A DNA stretch of 64,000 nt from Diphasiastrum complanatum (GCA_029204225.1 CM055096.1:44127967-44191966), one strand, 5' to 3'; shown: positions 21,850 to 33,358, counted from the stretch's first letter. Made by a program: numbers and translations. Notes: generated from the sequence alone by a model not told the origin.

Positions 21850-22870
21850 CAAGTATAATCACGACTTTTAAAACATCTTTCTTGTTTTTGCCATAAGGTG
21901 TACACTACTAAGTAAAGTAAACTCATATACTTTAGCTCAACTATATTATTATCATCACCTTAAGGACAGTTGAGAAGCTTGGTAAAAAAGTAGGTAACAA
22001 GTTGCTAGCGTACAACCCATTTAATTAAAGAATAGAGCTGATGTAAACTGTGAGATCATTTCTTCCTTAACAAGGGGTTTGTTTACCATAAAATAGTCTG
22101 CCTTGAGTTGTAAAAGAATTTCCTTTTTTTATTGAAACATGTTTGCTAAAAACCAGTTCACAATAAACACGAATATTTCATTTCATCCATAAAAAATCAA
22201 CCTTTCAATGAATGAACATCTTGGAGAAAAGTAGGAGAGAAGTAGCCCAGACTTTACCCCTTTACTAACAGATTAGCATAGAAGGACAAAGCCCAATGAC
22301 ACTTAGAACAGGATGACTGCATAAAAAGCAACATTTCGTCCATCCCAACATTAATGCATCAAAGCCGACTTTTAGAGAAAGTAAACAAGTTTATGTAGTA
22401 CAGACTTTAAATATATGCTCAAGGGGTTGCCTTGACAAAAACGCGTAAATCGGCATTAAGAAAATTATACCCCAGTAAAAGTACAATAAGAAGGGTACTA
22501 TTTTCCAGCATTATTGAGCAGTTTCTCTCTACAACCAGCATAAAAGTCTTAGTTTGAAACTTAAGGTTCGTCATAAAAGTGCAAGTTCATAAACCACAAA
22601 GCTCGTCATTGAGCAGTTTCTCTCTACAACCAGCATAAAATAAAAATTTTCTCCAAGACAGTAGTAGCTTTCCAATTGCAATTTTAGTCGTTCAACGTCA
22701 TTGACGTCTCCTTTTTTTTGGCACTGTGACATGAACAAATCAGTATTAGTAACATTGCTACCAGTAATAAGCGTATGTGTGTGTGCGTGTGTGTGTGTGT
22801 TATCCCACCATTCAACCCTCAAAGCAAGATAACCATACTAGGTCGTGCGACAGGTATACCTAGTGTGGTT

Positions 22871-25800
22871 TTACCTGCCGCACACCTGAAAAACGGAGAA
22901 CTTACATAGACAGTTAAGTGTAGACATCGCAGAACATCTTGCACCAGGAAACCATCCTCTTAGAAACTTTCCAACAATACGCAACAATCTTTTCTCATCA
23001 AAACCATTTTCAACAAATGCCTTAACTACTACCTTAATTTGTAGAGCAGCATCATACTGATTATCACAAATATAAAGTAGACGAAAAATTTGTGATAAAA
23101 TCACTTTGTAAGCATAAGACGTAGGCCTATTTGAATCTTTCCAAATATATTGCGCAACTTCAAAGGGAAGGGATTTCCTTTTATCAAATTTTGTAATAAA
23201 AAAAGAAGCATATTTAATGGAAGACACACCAATTTCCATATTTAGAAATGTGGTCTTCGTCCCACAAAGCGCTCAATTACTGCATCTAGCAAAACAACTC
23301 GTTTCAGCTTTTATCTCCACAAATTGGGTATGGTAAATCCAAAAAATATTATCAGCAGAAGTCACTACCTTATTGTCTACAAATAGCTGAGGGTTAGGTA
23401 CATTGATTAAACAGATATCGTCAATGTATCTGAAGGGATGACTAAAAGTCTTTAGAATATCCCATCTATCCAATTTGGCTAACCTCATACAAAAGTTAAT
23501 CTCGAAGTAAGAGAGGTATGGATTGCACCAAATAGGGGAACATGAAAACCCCATGGGAATTCCACAAATCTGCTTCCATACTTTATCAGCTAAGCTAACA
23601 TGCATGTTCTGCACAAACCAATTATTTAACACGATGACCTCGGTTAGAGTAAACGACAACCCATTAGAACGTCGTAGTCCATATACCTCTCCCTGGGACC
23701 TTTGGAAAGTTCCAGAAACTCATAAACGTAGCATTGGCATATTTAAATGCAATTTTGATCATCTTAGCAAGAACATCATGTAGGCCATCTTTTTCCACAA
23801 TAGGAATGGATTCGTAGCATCTCGTAATATCAGCCAAAAAAACGCTAAAGATGTCATCATGTAGATTGACAGAAAAGTCAACATTGTCCATCATCCAAAA
23901 GCATGTAGGTTTGCAACCACCTCTAAGAAAAAATTCATCTTGTTTATGCTTACAGAAAGTTTGTAGTGGCTCTAAGCAAGACATAAGTAGACAAGTGATA
24001 AGCAAAGCAATTTTAGAAAATATGCAAGAATGCGCATTAGTCAGCCATCTGAAAGATCCCTTATGAGCCTTATATGTTCCATCAAAAAGGGAAGAGAGAA
24101 TTTTGACAACGTTATCACATGGATTAATTCAGTAATACACGTATTTAATTCTCTTACAATCTCATGTAAAGGCCTTAATATCTCACTGAAGTCAGAACTT
24201 TTAAGCCTCTTTAACGCTTCTTGTCTAATCAGCTTCTTGCAAACGAAAACCGGGTTATTTGGAGCTTTATCTAATCCACAAATAAAGAAGTGGGCAAGAA
24301 ACCAATTAAGTTCCCTTTTGAATACAATCACATCCACAGACTCACATTTATCAATCAAACCAACAACCTCTTCTAACCTCATTAGAGTAGTCCTTTTAAA
24401 CAAGTGAAGAACATCCTCTTCGTTAGAAAAACCAAAAAAGTTAGCCAATTAAAACCAAACACATTCAAGAGCCAAGTAGGCATCTCTAACATTGGGCTCT
24501 CTAACCGGAATGTGATTTAAACCTTTCTTGAGTTCATTTCTCAACCATGAATTAACAATCATATCGACATTGTAAGAAACAACATGGTTCCAAGTTTTAT
24601 GTACATTCAAGACAAAGGGTGCCAGTCTATTACTATCATTACAAGTACAAGTAAGTGGTACGTCAAGTTTATAAAGACAAAAAGTATTTGTAGGCTTGTA
24701 AAGTAAAGAGGACATGCTTGCAGTAAAACGCCAACCAAATTTAATGGCGAGCCAAACATCTTCATCAACATCAATCTTACATAAATCTAGCATTCCATTA
24801 AAGAAAGTTTTAATTGGGAATGCATCAAGGCATTTATTGGCAAATAAAACATGAAAGAAAAGACTATCATGGGTAACATACTTGAAAAGTTTACGTCTTC
24901 CATGAGGTAAGCGTACACTAGATCGTACATGCATCTCTTCGTCGTCAATATCCTGCACATCAGTCATCATACAATAAGTGGCGAATAGGGTACTCATTGG
25001 CGATATTTGATGAACTGACCTCAGAAACATGAAACCTTCCTCTTCCTCTGCTACTTGAAACACTTGAGCTTTTTGGAGTAGCAATACTAGTAACGGACGG
25101 GGAAAATAACTTAGTATTGGGAAGGAATGATTGTTTTTGTGGGCGACTAAAAAAGTCTCTATTACCCCTTCCACGTGAGGGGAACCGCCACCCCAAAGAG
25201 TCTTTATACGAGGAGTTTTCAAACGTTTTGCAGGCGAATCATCAGAGTTTTTCAGTAAAGCAAGAGGTTTCAAGGCTTTTTCAATGAAAATCAAACCTTT
25301 TCCATTCAAACCAAGGAACAAAGGGCTATGCGGGTTTTCGACCAACTTCTTCATTGCTTCAATAATAAACTCTCAAAAGTAGATGAAAACCAAAAACGCT
25401 CTTACTATCATTTTTGTCTCTGAAGATAACCACATAAGAAAAGGATATAATTTTATCTTTAGGTTGTCCCCAGGAATAAAGCTATCCAGGTTGTTGAGAA
25501 TATACCAGATAGCATGATCAAACCAAAGAATTTGACCATTGCACTTAGTATTTTTCCTACCACAGTCACATTTGATGTAAGGGCGTAGGAAGTTCCAAGC
25601 TTCGTCAAGGTATTTTTTTGTCTTTTTTCCATTTTCACCTTGACACATCTTTACCCGTGAGAAGATCCCATGAGGAGACGGACATCTGGTAGGTTCAAAT
25701 AAGTCCATACCAAATATTGCCGGTAAGCGTAGATGACTATCAATCAAGTAGTGTTCATCAATAGCCATCTTCTTGTGAATTTCTTTAATTTTCCTTGTTT

Positions 25801-25876
25801 CACCACCATCCAGATCCCCTATAATGATCCACATATCTGCCGAAATAGGGGTCATCATGGAATAGCTTCCAGCCAA
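22871..25876 (-). pseudogene. Reverse transcriptase gene of the Penelope-like element
   Basis: About 1000 codons are spread over six frames, read from high to low coordinates. The first part (25876-25373) has CDCGRKNTKC and is unassigned. The next (25354-24449) has a CTC motif, NHVVSYNVDMIVNS and LRNELKKGLNHIP, resembling the segment before RT in Penelope-like proteins. Then come FLADITRCYESIP near 23830 (motif A), ICGIPMGFSCSP (motif B) and FRYIDDICLIN near 23425 (motif C). The RT thumb follows with LPFEVAQYIWKDSN and AYKVILSQIFRLL (23239-22871). Catalytic Asp residues are kept, so decay is mainly by frameshifts near 25360, 24030, 23680 and 23260. The element encodes target-primed reverse transcription machinery. 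No GIY-YIG domain follows the thumb. A host RT-related gene is less likely, given the flanking repeats. Confidence 0.75.
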
Positions 25877-26600
25877 CCAAGCTTTATTACAACCACCCTA
25901 AGTAAATCTTCAAAAAGTCTAGCTGGCATTAACGGGTTGGTGAAAGGTGCCTCACTGGGTTTAAACGGTGATACTTCTGCAAGAAGAGGCAGGTAATATT
26001 TTGTGTAACAGTCTCTACCTCATCTTGCGATCACTCCTCCAACGAAACGAGGCTATGCTTGGAAGTACTAAAAGGGGATGAACCATCTTTTTAAAACCTA
26101 ACAAAGCTAAACAACAATAATCGCCACTAATCATTACACAAATAAGTCAAATCGTAATGCTCTTGTATGGTCTCATAGCAAATCACATATGTTACAAGGC
26201 AACTTGAAAAAAAAAAAAGGCTCACCTGCATCCATCCACAACAACAACCATGTTAGAACAGGGGCATCCTTGTGGGAACTACAGGTGTCTACACCTATTC
26301 TCGGTTGTTATCCACGTCACAAGTTGAAGTAGTAACAAAAGTGATAGTCCAATTAAAAGTGTTTTATAACTATAGCAAGTACCAAGAAAACAGCCACCTT
26401 GGGAGTATTATGTTAGTACTCAAACCAGGGCATCACGAAACGAGAATAGCTTCTTAGCAGACAATGCTACACTCGGATTTCTACAATGATTTTTTTAATT
26501 GAGTATAAATATACATACTCAATTCATCAACCATTCATAGATTTCAGTAGTCGGTCATATTCATAAAACTAGTCCAAAGATTATTCCTGTTTATGAACTA

Positions 26601-26952
26601 ACAAAAACCAGCATCCTAGAACTTCAGAAATTTAGCCATAAGACTCTAGTAACAGTCCCCAACTTAGGGAACCTTATCATATCGTTCTACAACCATCTTC
26701 CAAGAAAGGACCAACAAGTTAGTCTAAACAAAATAAATCATAACAATTAGTACCAACTCCGTTCAAAGCCCATTCCCAACAGGCTGCCCTATGAAAACCC
26801 AATAACCATAAGCCTTGTCATCACGGAAAGTAAATAAACTGGAACAGAAAAATTCCAGCACATAAAGAAAGACTTGCTTTAAAGGAATGTGTACTGAATT
26901 CGACATGTTTAAGTCTAAAGTTTCATCCACACTACTAGACAAAAACAACACA
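26601..26952 (-). repeat. Right direct repeat of the Penelope-like element
   Basis: Direct copy of 21066-21417 in the same orientation, nearly without differences. The region downstream to about 27056 resembles 21418-21558 with small indels. Confidence 0.85.
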
Positions 26953-27180
26953 GTCTATTTTCTGAGCATGTGAATTAAAGAAAAAACAATAAGCAAGCAT
27001 GAACCACGACTATCGTATCCCAGCAGCAGTACTAAAAAATCGGGACTTTTTTATTTTGGACGCTGGACGCGTACAGCAGACGCGTATTTTATAAAAAAAA
27101 AAACCGGCCACGGGGGAAGAGGGAGGGAGATTAGGGTTGAGGGAGGGAGGGAGGGAGAGTGAGCGAGAGAGAGATTAGGG

Positions 27181-27192
27181 TTTTGGGGGGGG

Positions 27193-27243
<51 letters not shown>

Positions 27244-27262
27244 AAAGAAAGAAAGAAATAAA
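27181..27262. repeat. Poly-G and (GA)n microsatellite at the LINE 3' end
   Basis: A G run (27186-27195) passes into GA repeats and then (AAAG)n. It lies at the 3' terminus of the LINE, so on the LINE strand it reads as an A-poor simple tail. Serine/leucine-rich frames across it are artefacts. Confidence 0.9.
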
Positions 27263-30200
27263 GCTTTATTAATGTCTTTTCCATGCCAAAAGGCATATAA
27301 GACTAAAAAGTACATGTCAAGTGTGTGGTAACCATGGGAGCGTATAAAACGTCTCCAATATGTAATAAAGAAAAACATCTAGTATAAACTAAAATAGACA
27401 CGTATGCGGTGTGTGTGCATACTGATCATATTCATCTATGTCAAGATGTCAAGACTGTGAAGCCTGTGCTACTGCTGTTGTTGTGCTGATACTATAAAAA
27501 GATGTAATGCGAGCCACAGCATGAGAAAGTGCTAGAGCCTACTGGCGTCGTCTATGGACATGAGCGTGTGTAGCAGTGGCACGTCTCTGTGTATGATGTC
27601 TGGTGATCCTGGTAGTAACGTGATGGTGGGAAGTACACTGTCTCTGGTCTCTATGAGCATGTGAGCGGCTATCATCCTCGTCGTCGTCGTAATCCTCCTC
27701 CGGCACTAGATCACGCGATCTCCGCCTAGTAAAGAATGAAGTGATCAATGGCTGTGATGTAGAATGTTGTGGTGTCCCGTATAAATCACTCCGTAGTATG
27801 AACATCTCACGTATCATCAGAGCGACACATCGTGGGTCCTCATAGGCCACGAGAGAGCATAGAGTGGTAGGCATGTCTCAAAACAGGCAGTGATACCACC
27901 CTCTGATCTCATAGTATACATTTCATCGAAAGATAAAGTGCTCCTCAGACTCCACCTCACCTAGAGAGCATAACTGGCAAATCCGCTCCTCTCTGGAAAT
28001 ACCATGAAATCTCCCAGTCTCAATAGCTAACTGATGAGAAGACACCCTAAGCTGTCCCAGTGTGAATCTGAGGCAATGTGATAATCCTGAATCCAAGTAG
28101 CGTGGCATAACCGGGGACCCTAATGTATCCAGCTCCAAGAAATGGGTCTGGTAGAAAGCTGGCTTAACCCCTAACTGATTATGCCAAGTCCGCTCTAGGT
28201 ATGTGCGATAGAGGAATCGTCTGATATACTGGTGGGTGCCTAAGAGTAGCTCTGTGATGGAGATACCAAATGAATCAGGTAGGAGGTGAGATGCCTGAGA
28301 GAACCATGATAACCTGTAGCCCTGATCATGAAGATGTTGTGAAGAGAATAGTGCAACCTGTATGTATCGTCTGTCTATCTTTGGTAACGCCTGTATCCTC
28401 TATATATAAGTGATGAGCTGAAGAGTTGTCTCGATCTGTAAAGGTGGAACTGCAAACTCAGCCAAGAGAATCTCATGTGGAACAGAAGGCTTCGCTCGAA
28501 TCAGCCGAGCTAGCATGGTGGTCTGTAATCGTGAAAGACTGGCCCAATATGAGGAGGGGAGACTTGTACACCATGTCTCTGCTGCATATAGAGCCGTGGG
28601 GGTGACAATGGTATCAAAGAGGCGACACTTACTGCGAGCATCCTGGACGGACTTCCGGAAACAAAATCGCTCTAGCTGAACAAGGGAGGCATGCCCCTTC
28701 CCCAATCGAGTGGTGGCAGCCTGTCTCATGCTAAAAATAGGATCTGAGAAAAGGATCCCCAGGTATGTGTAGGAAGGGACCAACTCTAAAACCTGTCCAC
28801 CCAAAGTAAGCTCCTGTCGCTGCATGCTCGTGAAGTGTTGAAGACCATAACCTTGGTCTTCCCAATGTACACCCCTAGGCCCCATCTGGTGCAAAACTCA
28901 TGCAGGCAGTCCAACTGTCGCTGGAGACCCTCTCTGGTCGGTGAGACCAATACCACATCATCGGCATAAAGGAGGATAGCAATCAAAAGAGGACTCGTGA
29001 GAGGGAACAACCCTGCTTCACCCCAATAGTGCTCCAAATGTGATTGGATATGCCACTGCTATGCCGAAAACATCCCAGGACACGCTCATAAAGTGCCATC
29101 ACAGCAACGATCTCGGTGGAGAAGCCAAGGTCTCGGAGTCTCTGGATGAGCAATGAGCGAGGAACAGAATCAAAGGCTTTCCTGAAGTCCACAAAACAAC
29201 AGTAAACCCTCTCTCTCCTGTGCTTAGCCTCCTCAATCAGTGCCCGCAATGTGAAGATGTGGACTGCAGTAGAGTAGTGGGCTCAAAAACCTGCCTGACC
29301 CATGGCATGTAATCTCCTAGTCTCCGCCTCTGTGCTCACACCGACTGTAGTATAGTACCAGGACATGTCCAATCATGATGGTGCGGTAGTTACTTGGAAT
29401 CATGGGGTCACCATTCTTATGGATGGGGTGGATAATGTTAGTGCACCAGGCTGATGGGAAACCGGCAACAATTGCGGAATTAAGAAGGGTGGCTATGGTG
29501 GGGGCAAGTAAGTCAGAGGCATGGGAAAGGAGCTCAGATTCAAGGTCTTCAATATCTCTCGCCTTGTGGGACTTCATCTTCCTAATGGCTGCAAGTACTA
29601 TGTCAGAGGTGAAGAAGGAAAACTTGGATGGTCGTGGAGATATAGAGATCGGCGAGTCGGTAGGGACGGCATACAGGCTGGTAGCATAATCAGTCCAAAT
29701 GCGAAGGTCTTCCAAGCGAGGTGGTGGAGAGCGAGGGATGAACTCACGCCGAAAAGCGCCCGAAGAAGAACTGAAAAGAACGTCAATAAACGTTTCCCTT
29801 CAGAATCGTCATAGGAATGCTTCTTACGACGGAGAACACGATGGTAGGAGCGTCTGGAAGATCAAAGCAAATGTAGGGCATGGATATGTGAATAGGTTAC
29901 TGACTGATGAAGGGAACGGCACTCGGTATCGTACCATGGAGGGTGCAATGGTCGAGGTGTGCGGCGAGTCTTTTTGGAATGGGGTTTTGTGGGGAGGGTT
30001 AGTGATGCAGCTGTGTGGAGAGAGGTGGTGAGGAAAGCAGCCTGGGTGTCGATTGGGCTGTCGTGAGGAAAGGAATGTAAAAGTGAAGCCAAGGACTGAC
30101 GGTACAAAGGCATGTAAGTGAGATCAAATATGTATGTGGGTGCGCGGGTAAGCGTGGATGGTATAGATGAATGAGTGGGTGGAAGGTGGCCAATATCGAA

Positions 30201-30340
30201 GGAGAGAAATGAGTGATTAGAAAGGGTGGTGGGAGAGACGTGGAAGTCAAAGACTGTGGGTATAAAGAATGGTGACCCCATGAGATAGTCAACGACACTA
30301 TCTCCTCCACTGTGAGGGTGGCATGTATAACTGTGAGGGA
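27255..30340 (-). mobile_element. LINE (non-LTR retrotransposon), 5'-truncated and inactive
   Basis: Read on the minus strand. 30281-29862 encodes the end of an APE-type endonuclease (FHVSPTTLSNHSFLSFDI, then PWYDTECR.LH). 29715-29317 is the segment before RT (MKSHKARDIEDLESELLSHASDLLAP, NYRTIMIGH). 29249-28983 has FVDFRKAFDSVPR (RT motif A) and GVKQGCSLS (motif B). 29037-28786 has LLYADDVVLVS (motif C). 28894-28400 is the thumb and connection with YLGILFSDP. 28138-27923 has a CQLCSLGEVESEEHFIF zinc-binding tail. Stops and frameshifts separate the parts. AATAAAG near the 3' end may be the polyadenylation signal. The N-terminal half of the endonuclease is missing. Confidence 0.85.
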
Positions 30341-30406
30341 GAGGGAGAAAGATATATATATGTGGTGAGAGAGAGACATACGGTTTAGGGTTTACAGAGG
30401 GAGAGA

Positions 30407-30556
30407 GACAGGTTTAGGGTTTAGGGTTTAGGGTTTAGGGATGAAGTTGTAGCATGAGTAATTAGTAAGTTGTTGAAGTTCATCCGAGGAGAAACCGATC
30501 TCATCATATAAGACATAGTAGTGTGTAGGTCTAGGGTTTAGGGTTTAGGGTTTAGG
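30407..30556 (+). repeat. Interstitial telomere-type TTTAGGG repeats in a duplicated unit
   Basis: Perfect TTTAGGG units occur at about 30412-30440 and again at about 30530-30556. Each run is followed by the same unit of about 65 bases starting ATGAAGTTGTAGCAT and containing TTAGTAAGTTGTTGAAGTTCATC. So repeat plus unit is duplicated in tandem (30412-30530 and 30531-30605). Part of the intervening sequence (30493-30530) recurs at 32421-32460. The runs are short, so this is not a chromosome end. Confidence 0.85.
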
Positions 30557-30602
30557 GATGAAGTTGTAGCATAATTAATTAGTAAGTTGTTGAAGTTCAT
30601 CA

Positions 30603-30652
30603 GGGAGAAGTAAAACTGCAAGAAATCTAGGGAGAAGTAAAACTGCAAGAAT
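30603..30652 (+). repeat. Short tandem repeat AGGGAGAAGTAAAACTGCAAG
   Basis: Two direct copies of a 21-base unit about 27 bases apart, directly before the SNF2 fragment. Confidence 0.7.
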
Positions 30653-30706
30653 ACATATTGATTAAGCTATGCTTGACCACATAATCTGCTAGGATAAATT
30701 TTTCCA

Positions 30707-31017
30707 GTGATGTTTACTATCCTGCCTCTCCTGTCATCCCCAGGCACTAAAAAGACCTTTTTGACCATTGCTTTCTTACAAATCTTCCTGGCCAAATATC
30801 CAGGTGAAAGGGTATCGATCATTACCCCCAAAAGGCATGCAGCTTCCTTGGGTGTTCGAGATAAGGAAATGGGCAGTGAAGCCAATTCTTTTACACAACC
30901 TGTATGAAGCCCATGAAACTGTAGAGAAGAACGTGGTTAAAAGTTTTTTAGATGAAGGGCATTTTCCACGCACAAAGAACACAAGGATACTTCTCCCAAA
31001 AATCTTCTGGTCTTGAG
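30707..31017 (+). pseudogene. SNF2 remodeller fragment 1 (motifs I and Ia), CLASSY/DRD1-like
   Basis: The frame from 30707 gives PGTKKTFLTIAFLQIFLAKYP and VSIITPK, the ATP-binding motif I (family PGTGKT, here damaged to PGTKKT) and motif Ia of a SNF2 ATPase. After a frameshift the reading continues as PPKGMQLPWVFEIRKWAV and NLYEAHETVE, which follows motif Ia in CLASSY/DRD1-type remodellers (PKGML.PW..EF.KW). These proteins help recruit RNA polymerase IV/V in RNA-directed DNA methylation. The fragment ends at 31017, where a LINE tail begins. Subfamily assignment is from remembered motifs. Confidence 0.6.
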
Positions 31018-31018
31018 A

Positions 31019-31480
31019 GAGAATTAGAATTAGAATTATTATTATTAACGTCTTTTAGTACCCAAAGGTACATAAGACAAAAGAGAGTACAAAAGGTGAG
31101 GAGCATTGTCCGCATACGGACTTAATTACTAGTAAAAAAGAAAAGAAGACAAGAAACTAGCATATCTATCTCGCTATCTCTAAGAAGAAGAAGTATCCAA
31201 GCTTGACCACCAACTTGCGAGGGTACAATGCAAGAGCTTAACCACCTGCTCTGCAAAGGAGACTAGCTACGAGTAAGCTGAAAATAATGAGTGATAGTAG
31301 TAGTGGAGCGTGTTGTAGACTGGCGAGAAGCCCGTGAAGATCTGGTGATCCTGGATCTAGCAGAAGTATGTGAGACTCTTTGTGTCTTCGATCTCCGAGT
31401 GGGGACTTCAAAATCCAAAACAGAAATATCCTCTCTGTCTCGCTTCTGGAAAAACTGGGTAATATGAGCCTGGCTGTGAT
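31019..31480 (-). mobile_element. Second LINE, 3' end only
   Basis: On the minus strand the sequence ends in TTAATAATAATAATTCTAATTCT, a simple tail that begins right at the break in the SNF2 fragment. The bases before the tail (31048-31100) resemble the 3' end of the LINE at 27262-27320 (the CTTTTGTCTTATGTACCTTTGG segment). The 5' side merges into a GA microsatellite. It is a severely 5'-truncated insertion of a related LINE. Confidence 0.65.

Positions 31481-31481
<1 letters not shown>

Positions 31482-31546
<65 letters not shown>
31482..31546 (+). repeat. (GA)n microsatellite
   Basis: About 32 uninterrupted GA units. Serine/leucine frames on the other strand are artefacts of it. Confidence 0.95.
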
Positions 31547-31550
<4 letters not shown>

Positions 31551-31944
31551 TTTAGATATAAGCTCCTTTGCAGTGTATGTTTACATTTTTGAATACTCAA
31601 TTTCAAGACTCTTCCACCAGGCTCATACTTTTCTGAATATGATTGAAGTTCAGCATATTTATTCTAATGTAACCCCATTTCTTGTGATGGTGTTTAGGCT
31701 CGAGCTACCGCACCTCAGATTGTCAGAAATATATATTATACACTCAACTATACCACGACCACCCTTACCCAAGAGAATACTATTTTTGAAAGTCCTTTCC
31801 CAAAAGATACCTCGATTATCCAAAGCACAACTCAAATCCTGTGTTTTTAACATCCAGAGCAGCAACAAGAATAACTAAACTGAAGGCAAAATTTGTTTAG
31901 GCAAAAAATGTGAATCTGGTTGACTTGAACCTTGGATAACGAAC

Positions 31945-32345
31945 CTTGGATAAAGGAGGCTTTGTTAATTGGTATAAAGGAGAAGTTCTAGAAAACTTGT
32001 CTGGTATTTGTGACTTCACAATTTTTTTGAAACGTATGCCCGGACAGCATAAGGCACTTGGATTACCTGAGAAGACATGTACAAATAATAGAATGAAGCT
32101 AGAGGCCTCATTGACAGGGATATGTATTGATCCCTGTCTGTCCTTAGATTGGTTTGTCGTCTGAGGAAAGTAAATTTGGAGGATTCCTGTTGTAGCACGA
32201 AATGCAATTTCCCAAGCATTCAGAATTGGTCAAAAGCATAAGGTCTTTGTTTATCGCCTTGTGGCAGAAATAAATGCAGAGAAAAAGATTGAGAAGGCTT
32301 CAACTCACAAAGAGTGGCTCTCAAAAATTCTCATCCTGCGATCCG
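31945..32345 (+). pseudogene. SNF2 remodeller fragment 2 (inter-lobe region and motif VI)
   Basis: 31945-32164 reads GEVLENLSGICDFTIFLKRMP, which resembles the VLE.LPGL.DFTV.L segment between the two ATPase lobes of CLASSY/DRD1-like proteins. It continues to ASLTGICIDPCL. After a break, 32183-32345 reads RNAISQAFRIGQKHKVFVYRLVA and then KEWLSKILI; QAFRIGQ is helicase motif VI with its arginine, and KEW.SK is typical of this subfamily. The order agrees with fragment 1 upstream, so both may be one decayed gene, with the middle lost around the LINE and GA insertion. Confidence 0.6.
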
Positions 32346-32612
32346 ATCATCCCATTATGTTCTGCTGCAGCCGTGACAGAATTCATGTTTCCTTTGTGTT
32401 ATTGTTGGACTTCATCCCAAAACCCTAAACCGATCTCATCATATAAGACATAGTACTGTGTAGGTCTTGTGGTTCCCTGTGGTGAATGACACAGTTCTGC
32501 TTATTAATTAGTAAGCATTCATTTCTCCTACTGGATCCTACTTGGAGATGGATCTGAACACAAGCAAATATCTGCCAAGACTATGCGGTAGGGAAAATTG
32601 AAGGGCATTAGA

Positions 32613-32705
32613 ACAAAGCGTCGAGTCTTGTTGTCAGGTACTATGTCTCAAAACAATTTTGAAGAGCTCTTCAATCTTCTTAGACTAGACAACCTGACTT
32701 TTTGA
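32613..32705 (+). pseudogene. SNF2 remodeller fragment 3 (motif III), out of order
   Basis: KRRVLLSGTMSQNNFEELFNLL is SNF2 motif III and the following helix (family LLSGT.FQNNF.E.FN.L). In a normal gene it would precede fragment 2. It is read in the same direction but lies downstream, so it belongs to a second partial copy or the locus is shuffled. An acidic, Ser-rich open segment at about 32788-32960 may be further sequence of the same source, but I cannot confirm that. Confidence 0.55.
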
Positions 32706-33053
32706 AAGTGATTCCTAGTTATGCAGTGAAATTGACTTGATCGGTAAAGTTTAGATACAAACTCCCTTTGCAGTGTAAACATTTGAGGACGATACGGATT
32801 GGATTCCTGGAAGTCAAAAACACTTCAGTATCTCAAGTGGAGATGAATCATCTGATGATAAAGCTCGCACAAAAGTTTGTTCTCGTCTGGAAACTAGTTC
32901 ACACGGTAAAGCAAGAAAGCATATCACGATATTGACACAGATGCTTGCTCTTTTGGCCAGAGAGAGAGAGATAGCGAGAGCACGAGAGAGAGTTTTTTGG
33001 TCGAAATTACAAATTGTTTGCTCTTTCATGCCCTATTCTGTGGCATCTTAGTT

Positions 33054-33358
33054 ATGGGAGGCATGGGCAGTGGTTAGGTTTGTTGCAAATTTTTTTTGGT
33101 ACCTTTTTCGTTTTTTTTAACAAGAGGGGCCAGGTATGTACCAAACACTCTGATAATTAATTCCGGGGGAGGGGGGGTTAGGGGAGGAAAATTATTTTTA
33201 TTTGTTTTTGGGCATGTGGGAGCGAGCGGGGAGGGGCCTGTATTTTTACTTTTTTATTTAAAAAAAAAATTTGAAAAATGGCGGACGCGTCCACCCCCGG
33301 ACACACCCCTGGCGCGTCCGCGTCCGGACGCGCGTCCGTGTCCACCATCCGCTTCCTT
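33054..33358. repeat. Dispersed 300-bp repeat with GC-rich GGACGCG tail, copy 1
   Basis: It begins ATGGGAGGCATGGGC and ends with a CpG-rich stretch of overlapping GGACGCG/CGCGTCC units closed by CTTCCTTAG. Copy 2 lies at 41514-41830. An A/T homopolymer block separates the halves. The right end meets the Penelope-derived fragment at 33359. Apparent reading frames in it have no meaning. Confidence 0.75.

Larger units (their letters stand above)
21066..27056 (-). mobile_element. Penelope-like retroelement with flanking direct repeats
   Basis: A reverse transcriptase gene in the minus direction lies between two direct repeats, which are almost identical over 352 bases. This arrangement fits Penelope-like elements, whose ends carry direct repeats (pLTRs). 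The RT motifs (see the coding entry) agree. No GIY-YIG endonuclease was recognised downstream of the RT, as in the endonuclease-lacking Athena/Coprina group. A part homologous to 21843-21984 recurs at 33359-33502. The insertion lies in the coiled-coil ORF of element C. The right boundary is not certain because the repeat decays after 26952. Confidence 0.7.

Noticed and set aside
27539-27874. Independent His/Arg-rich protein
   Set aside because: It is the C-terminal end of the LINE coding region on the same strand, following the zinc-binding tail.
30768-31016. A DUF547-like domain (ILLPKI)
   Set aside because: The preceding PGTKKT, ITPK and PPKGMQLPW segments fit SNF2 motifs I and Ia much better, and further SNF2 motifs follow downstream.
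33054-33358. Helitron 3' end (hairpin plus CTRR)
   Set aside because: The GC-rich hairpin is suggestive, but the terminus is CTTAG, no CTRR follows at the right distance, and no TC start is evident.
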